Assembly: GCA_032111745.1 (NCBI GenBank)
Contig: JAULUH010000477.1
Span: 1-8,160, forward strand
Length of the DNA stretch: 8,160 nucleotides
Reading direction: 5' to 3'
From: JAULUH01 sp032111745
GTDB taxonomy: Bacteria > Chloroflexota > Anaerolineae > JAAEKA01
The translations under genes and the position numbers were made by a program. Shown piece by piece: positions 5,858 to 8,160 of the stretch; the first letter of the stretch is position 1; every line of letters starts with the position of its first letter. Below the pieces are notes generated by a model, which saw only the letters and a program-made list of their open reading frames with translations, was not told the origin of the DNA and searched no databases.

Positions 5858-6394
5858 ATGCTTATCCCTAGCTACGAATTGGATGTGTTCACCCCGCCCT
5901 GCGAGCCGGGCGCTGAGCGCTTCAGCGCGGTGGCTTTCCTGCCGGCCGATATCCGCGAGGTATTGCCCTACCTCAACGCCACCCTGCGCGGCGCGGTCTA
6001 CAATGCGGTTGTGCCCTCCCTGAGCTGGAAGAAGGCCGGCCACTACGTGGTGTTCCAGGCCGACCGCATCGCCGTCAGCAACGTCCAGGATCGACAGGCG
6101 GCGGTGGAGGAGGTGGAGGGGCTGGTCAAGCTGGTCAACCGCAGCTGGGAGCGGCGGGACGAGATCGAGCCGGACTTCGAGTCACGGCAGCGGCCCGTGC
6201 CGCTGGCCGTTTTCAAGCTGTTACCCGGCACCAACTGCCGCCAGTGTGGCCAACCTACCTGTTTCACCTTCGCCCTCAAGCTGATCGCCGGCCAGCAGCA
6301 GCCGGTGGAGTGCCCCCCACTGCTGGAGCCGGCCTTCGCCGGCCAGCTGGCCGAGCTCGAGGCGATGCTGGGACAGATGCCGGCGTTTCGCTAG
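5858..6394 (+). CDS. 4Fe-4S protein with CFeSP/RnfB-type cluster motif (COG2000-like)
   Basis: This is a 178-aa protein. The N-terminal part (about 1-115) contains the segments DIREVLPYLNATLRGAVYN and VVFQADRIAVSNVQDRQ with no cysteine ligand pattern. The C-terminal part has LLPGTNCRQCGQPTC followed by a family-typical FALKLIAG and a last cysteine: Cys127, Cys130, Cys135 and Cys152 in C-x2-C-x4-C-x16-C spacing. This is the Fe-S domain (PF04060 type) seen in the large subunit of the corrinoid iron-sulfur protein and in RnfB. A single [4Fe-4S] cluster and an electron-transfer role are likely; the partner is unknown. ATG 5858 has GGAGG at 5849-5853, which decides the start over upstream in-frame ATGs. 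In CFeSP systems such a cluster passes electrons to the corrinoid, which is notable given the RACo-like gene upstream. Confidence 0.8.
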   Translation: MLIPSYELDVFTPPCEPGAERFSAVAFLPADIREVLPYLNATLRGAVYNAVVPSLSWKKAGHYVVFQADRIAVSNVQDRQAAVEEVEGLVKLVNRSWERRDEIEPDFESRQRPVPLAVFKLLPGTNCRQCGQPTCFTFALKLIAGQQQPVECPPLLEPAFAGQLAELEAMLGQMPAFR

Positions 6395-6422
6395 AAGTCC
6401 ACGCGCTTGTCTTTGGCTGTGA

Positions 6423-6437
6423 CGACACGGCGTGTCG
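6423..6437. terminator. Weak hairpin between convergent genes
   Basis: CGACAC and GTGTCG form a 6-bp stem closed by GGC between the stop of the 4Fe-4S gene (6394) and the stop of the HicB-like gene (6454). It sits where a bidirectional terminator is expected, but neither side has a clear T tract, so the role is doubtful. Confidence 0.25.
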
Positions 6438-6453
6438 ACCATGGGCAAGCATG

Positions 6454-6750
6454 CTAGCGACTGAGCTCGGCGCTGGCCAGCCGGTTGAGGCTGACGCCGG
6501 CCTCCGCCGCTTCTAACGCCAGGCGTCGATGCAGCTCAGGTGGCACTCGCACCATGAAGCGGCCGCTATAGCGCCGAGCGGCGAGGGGCTCGGGCATCGG
6601 CTCGTGGTTGGCCTGCATGTTGGCCGCCGCTTCGGCCACCACGGCCCGAATCCCTGCCAGCGCCTGCTCAGGAGAGGCGGCCAGCCAGCTCAGACTGGGG
6701 AACTCAGCACACAGGCCGGCGTATTCCTCGTCCTCCTCTGACCAGGTCAC
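6454..6750 (-). CDS. HicB-family antitoxin-like protein, orphan
   Basis: This is a 98-aa protein. The N-terminal TWSEEDEEYAGLCAEFPSLS and the SPEQALAGIRAVVAEAA that follows form the HicB partial RNase-H-like fold. The C-terminal segment SGRFMVRVPPELHRRLALEA, followed by GVSLNRLASAEL, is a ribbon-helix-helix DNA-binding region. The start given is GTG at 6750. The frame stays open 11 codons farther upstream, reading YRLTYRV just before the GTG, which matches family sequence but has no start codon there. The N-terminus may therefore be slightly trimmed or mutated. HicB proteins neutralise HicA mRNA interferases and repress their own promoter. No HicA-like double-stranded-RNA-binding ORF is seen on either side, so this is a solitary antitoxin or transcription regulator. 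It lies downstream of modB on the same strand. Confidence 0.8.
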   Translation of the reverse strand: MTWSEEDEEYAGLCAEFPSLSWLAASPEQALAGIRAVVAEAAANMQANHEPMPEPLAARRYSGRFMVRVPPELHRRLALEAAEAGVSLNRLASAELSR

Positions 6751-6792
6751 TCGATAGGTTAAACGATATCGGCCAGGGTGTCGTCAATTCGG

Positions 6793-6808
6793 GTCACACA
6801 TGTATGAC
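6793..6808 (-). promoter_or_regulatory. Possible HicB operator palindrome
   Basis: GTCACACATGTATGAC is a 16-bp palindrome with 7 of 8 matching pairs centred on CATG, located 43 to 58 bases before the HicB-like start. A perfect TTGACA on the minus strand (6831-6826) lies upstream, and a -10 element at 17-bp spacing would overlap the palindrome, although the bases there (GTCATA) are a poor match. Self-repression by the ribbon-helix-helix domain is the inferred role. Confidence 0.35.
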
Positions 6809-6861
6809 ACCACTACTGATAGCATTGTCAAGCTTCGTAGAAGAGGAGGGACACCATCATC

Positions 6862-7536
6862 TCACCCCTGGTCCTGGCTGCCCGCAGCCGCCGGCCGCCG
6901 AGGCTGCTCAAAGCGCCGCACCGCCCATAGGCTCAGGAACGCCACGCCGGTCATCAGCAGCACCATCCAATTGGCCTGGGCATAGTCGCGGTTCTGCACG
7001 GCGTCGTAGATGGCCAGCGGCAACGTCTGGGTGCGGCCGGGGATGTTGCCCGCCACCATCAGCGTGGCGCCGAACTCCCCCAGGGCGCGCGCTGCACCCA
7101 ACACCAGGCCGGCCAGGATGCCACGCCGCGCCAACGGCAGGGTGACGCGCCACAGCACCGCCGGTTCCGCCGACCCCAACGTGCGCGCTGCATTCTCCAA
7201 CGCGGGGTCCACGCCGGCAATGGCCGCCCGCGCCGATAGCACCAGCAGTGGCAGGCCGACCACCGCCGAAGCGATGGCTGCCGCGCCCCACGTGAAGAGA
7301 ATGCGCCAGCCGAACACCTCGACCATAGGGCTGTTACGCCCCAGCACCAGCAGCAGGTAATAGCCTACGACGGTCGGCGGCAACACCAGAGGCAGGCTGA
7401 TCAACGCTTCCAGCGCAGTGGCGCCGGGAAAGCGCCGCCGGGCCAGCAACAGGGCCAACGGCAGCCCGCAGGCCGTCATCAAGATGGTGGCCACCGCCGT
7501 CACCTGCAGCGACAGCAGGAGGGGATGCCAGTTCAT
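6862..7536 (-). CDS. modB: Molybdate ABC transporter permease ModB
   Basis: This is a 224-aa inner-membrane permease, the usual ModB length. Hydrophobic segments lie near residues 6-31, 42-66, 80-101, 135-150 and 187-205. The EAA loop ENAARTLGSAEPAVLWRVTL begins near residue 114 and is the docking site for the ATPase. ALGEFGATLMVAGNIPGRTQ (151-170) and the TLPLAIYDAV that follows are strongly diagnostic of molybdate or tungstate permeases. ATG 7536-7534 overlaps the modA stop by four bases (ATGA), so the pair is translationally coupled. The protein imports MoO4(2-) delivered by ModA. No modC ATPase gene follows; the next gene downstream is the HicB-like one. Confidence 0.93.
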   Translation of the reverse strand: MNWHPLLLSLQVTAVATILMTACGLPLALLLARRRFPGATALEALISLPLVLPPTVVGYYLLLVLGRNSPMVEVFGWRILFTWGAAAIASAVVGLPLLVLSARAAIAGVDPALENAARTLGSAEPAVLWRVTLPLARRGILAGLVLGAARALGEFGATLMVAGNIPGRTQTLPLAIYDAVQNRDYAQANWMVLLMTGVAFLSLWAVRRFEQPRRPAAAGSQDQG

Positions 7537-8160
7537 TGCACAGGCTCCTCGCCAGGCAAGATGAAGCCATACTTGCGCATGATCGGTCGGCCCTGGGGGC
7601 CGTTGACGAACGCAGCGAACGCACGCGCGGCACCCTCGTGCGGCGTACCCTCGATCACTGCCAAAGCTTGGTCGATGGGCGGATGGAGCTCCTGGGGGAT
7701 CAACGTCCACCGCCCAGGCCCATCCGGCCCTGCGGCCGCTGGCACGCTGAGGGAGAGCGCCACGATGGCCACGTCTACATTGCCTGTCTCGGCGTATTGC
7801 AGGGTCTGGCGCACGTTCTCCCCCAGCACCAGCTTCGGCTGCACTGCCTCCCATATANNNNNNNNNNGCGGCCGCCTGCATGGCCTGCCGCGCGGCGATG
7901 CCGTAGGGGGCGTGGTCGGGGTTGGCGATGGCGACGCGCTGCACGGCAGGACGCAGCAGGTCCTCAAGCTGGGTGATCTGCAACGGGCTGTCGCGGCGTG
8001 TCCACAGGGTGATGCGGCCACGGGCACACAGTTGTACGGTGTCAGGCAGCACCAGGCCTTGGCCAGCCAACTCCTCCACATAGCTGACATTGGCAGCCGC
8101 AAAGAGGTCTACCGGGGCACCTTGCTCGATCTGCTGGGCCAGCTGGCCGGTAGAGCCGAA
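7533..8160 (-). CDS. modA: Molybdate-binding protein ModA, partial, interrupted by gap
   Basis: The N-terminus and signal peptide lie beyond the window; about 205 residues are visible. From the right edge the frame reads FGSTGQLAQQIEQGAPVDLF and continues to IANPDHAPYGIAARQAMQ before the gap. After it come IWEAVQPKLVLGENVRQTLQ, YAETGNVDVAIVALS and the C-terminal PIMRKYGFILPGEE. These are the molybdate-binding lobe motifs of periplasmic or lipoprotein ModA. The frames on the two sides differ only because ten N were inserted. Removing them gives QAAAIWEAVQ in frame, with a total of 618 bases divisible by three. ModA captures molybdate or tungstate and hands it to ModB. Confidence 0.92.
7858..7867. 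other. Assembly gap (10 N) inside modA
   Basis: Ten N interrupt modA. Reading-frame arithmetic requires a true missing length divisible by three, and zero missing bases gives an alanine at the join that suits the family. The gap is therefore probably artefactual. Confidence 0.95.

Noticed and set aside
6804..6815. ATGACACCACTA repeated from 606-617
   Set aside because: A 12-base match is expected several times by chance in a window of this size, and the contexts are unrelated.
7847..7857. CCTCCCATATA at the gap edge matches the inverted repeat near 5697
   Set aside because: Here it is ordinary modA coding sequence (I-W-E-A), so a shared mobile repeat is not supported.
6862..8079. Apparent single 405-codon frame fusing ModA and ModB
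   Set aside because: The frame runs through the ten N by chance; the ModA C-terminal motifs lie in a different frame that ends at 7533, and ModB has its own ATG at 7536.
1..8160. CRISPR array, tRNA, rRNA or insertion sequence
   Set aside because: No spaced direct repeats, cloverleaf, rRNA core sequence or transposase motifs were seen.

Overview
The window is GC-rich, high-density bacterial DNA. It carries two runs of exactly ten N (5621-5630 and 7858-7867), which is typical of a draft or metagenome-derived scaffold. The gene mix (ArsA/ArsC, a RACo-like ASKHA ATPase, paired YlbF-like proteins, an FmdB-type zinc ribbon, a fused chelatase, a small 4Fe-4S protein and a HicB-type antitoxin) most resembles anaerobic or facultative Chloroflexota. 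That assignment is inference from gene content; there is no marker gene in the window.

Region 1 (1-5593, + strand) is one tightly packed, probably co-transcribed run. It contains the C-terminal end of an ArsA-type ATPase, an arsenate reductase (ArsC) remnant that has lost its catalytic-loop segment, and a RACo/DUF4445-type ATPase without the usual N-terminal ferredoxin domain. These are followed by two YlbF-family proteins, an FmdB-like zinc ribbon, a small thioredoxin-fold protein, and a ChlI/ChlD-type metal chelatase. Three consecutive small proteins (YlbF-like 1, YlbF-like 2, FmdB-like) all end in a Cys-Cys tail.

The main find is in the chelatase. The AAA+ (ChlI-like) frame stops at 4649, and the VWA (ChlD-like) frame continues in the -1 frame with no ATG, GTG or TTG start until 4835. 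The junction has a full programmed -1 frameshift cassette: an SD-like GGAGAG at 4610-4615, the in-frame slippery heptamer A AAA AAA at 4628-4634, a 7-nt spacer, and a 14-bp stem-loop at 4642-4678 that contains the zero-frame stop. One gene can therefore make both a 364-aa small subunit and a 679-aa medium subunit.

Region 2 (5594-6394) holds a gap, a sigma70-like promoter, a structured leader of about 180 nt and a 178-aa 4Fe-4S protein. Region 3 (6395-8160, - strand) holds an orphan HicB-like antitoxin with a possible operator and, upstream of it, molybdate transporter genes modA (partial, interrupted by a gap) and modB. The modA gap closes perfectly in frame if its true length is zero.

The theme is metal and metalloid handling: arsenic, corrinoid or Fe-S redox activation, tetrapyrrole metal insertion, and molybdate uptake. 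No CRISPR array, tRNA, rRNA or insertion sequence was recognised.
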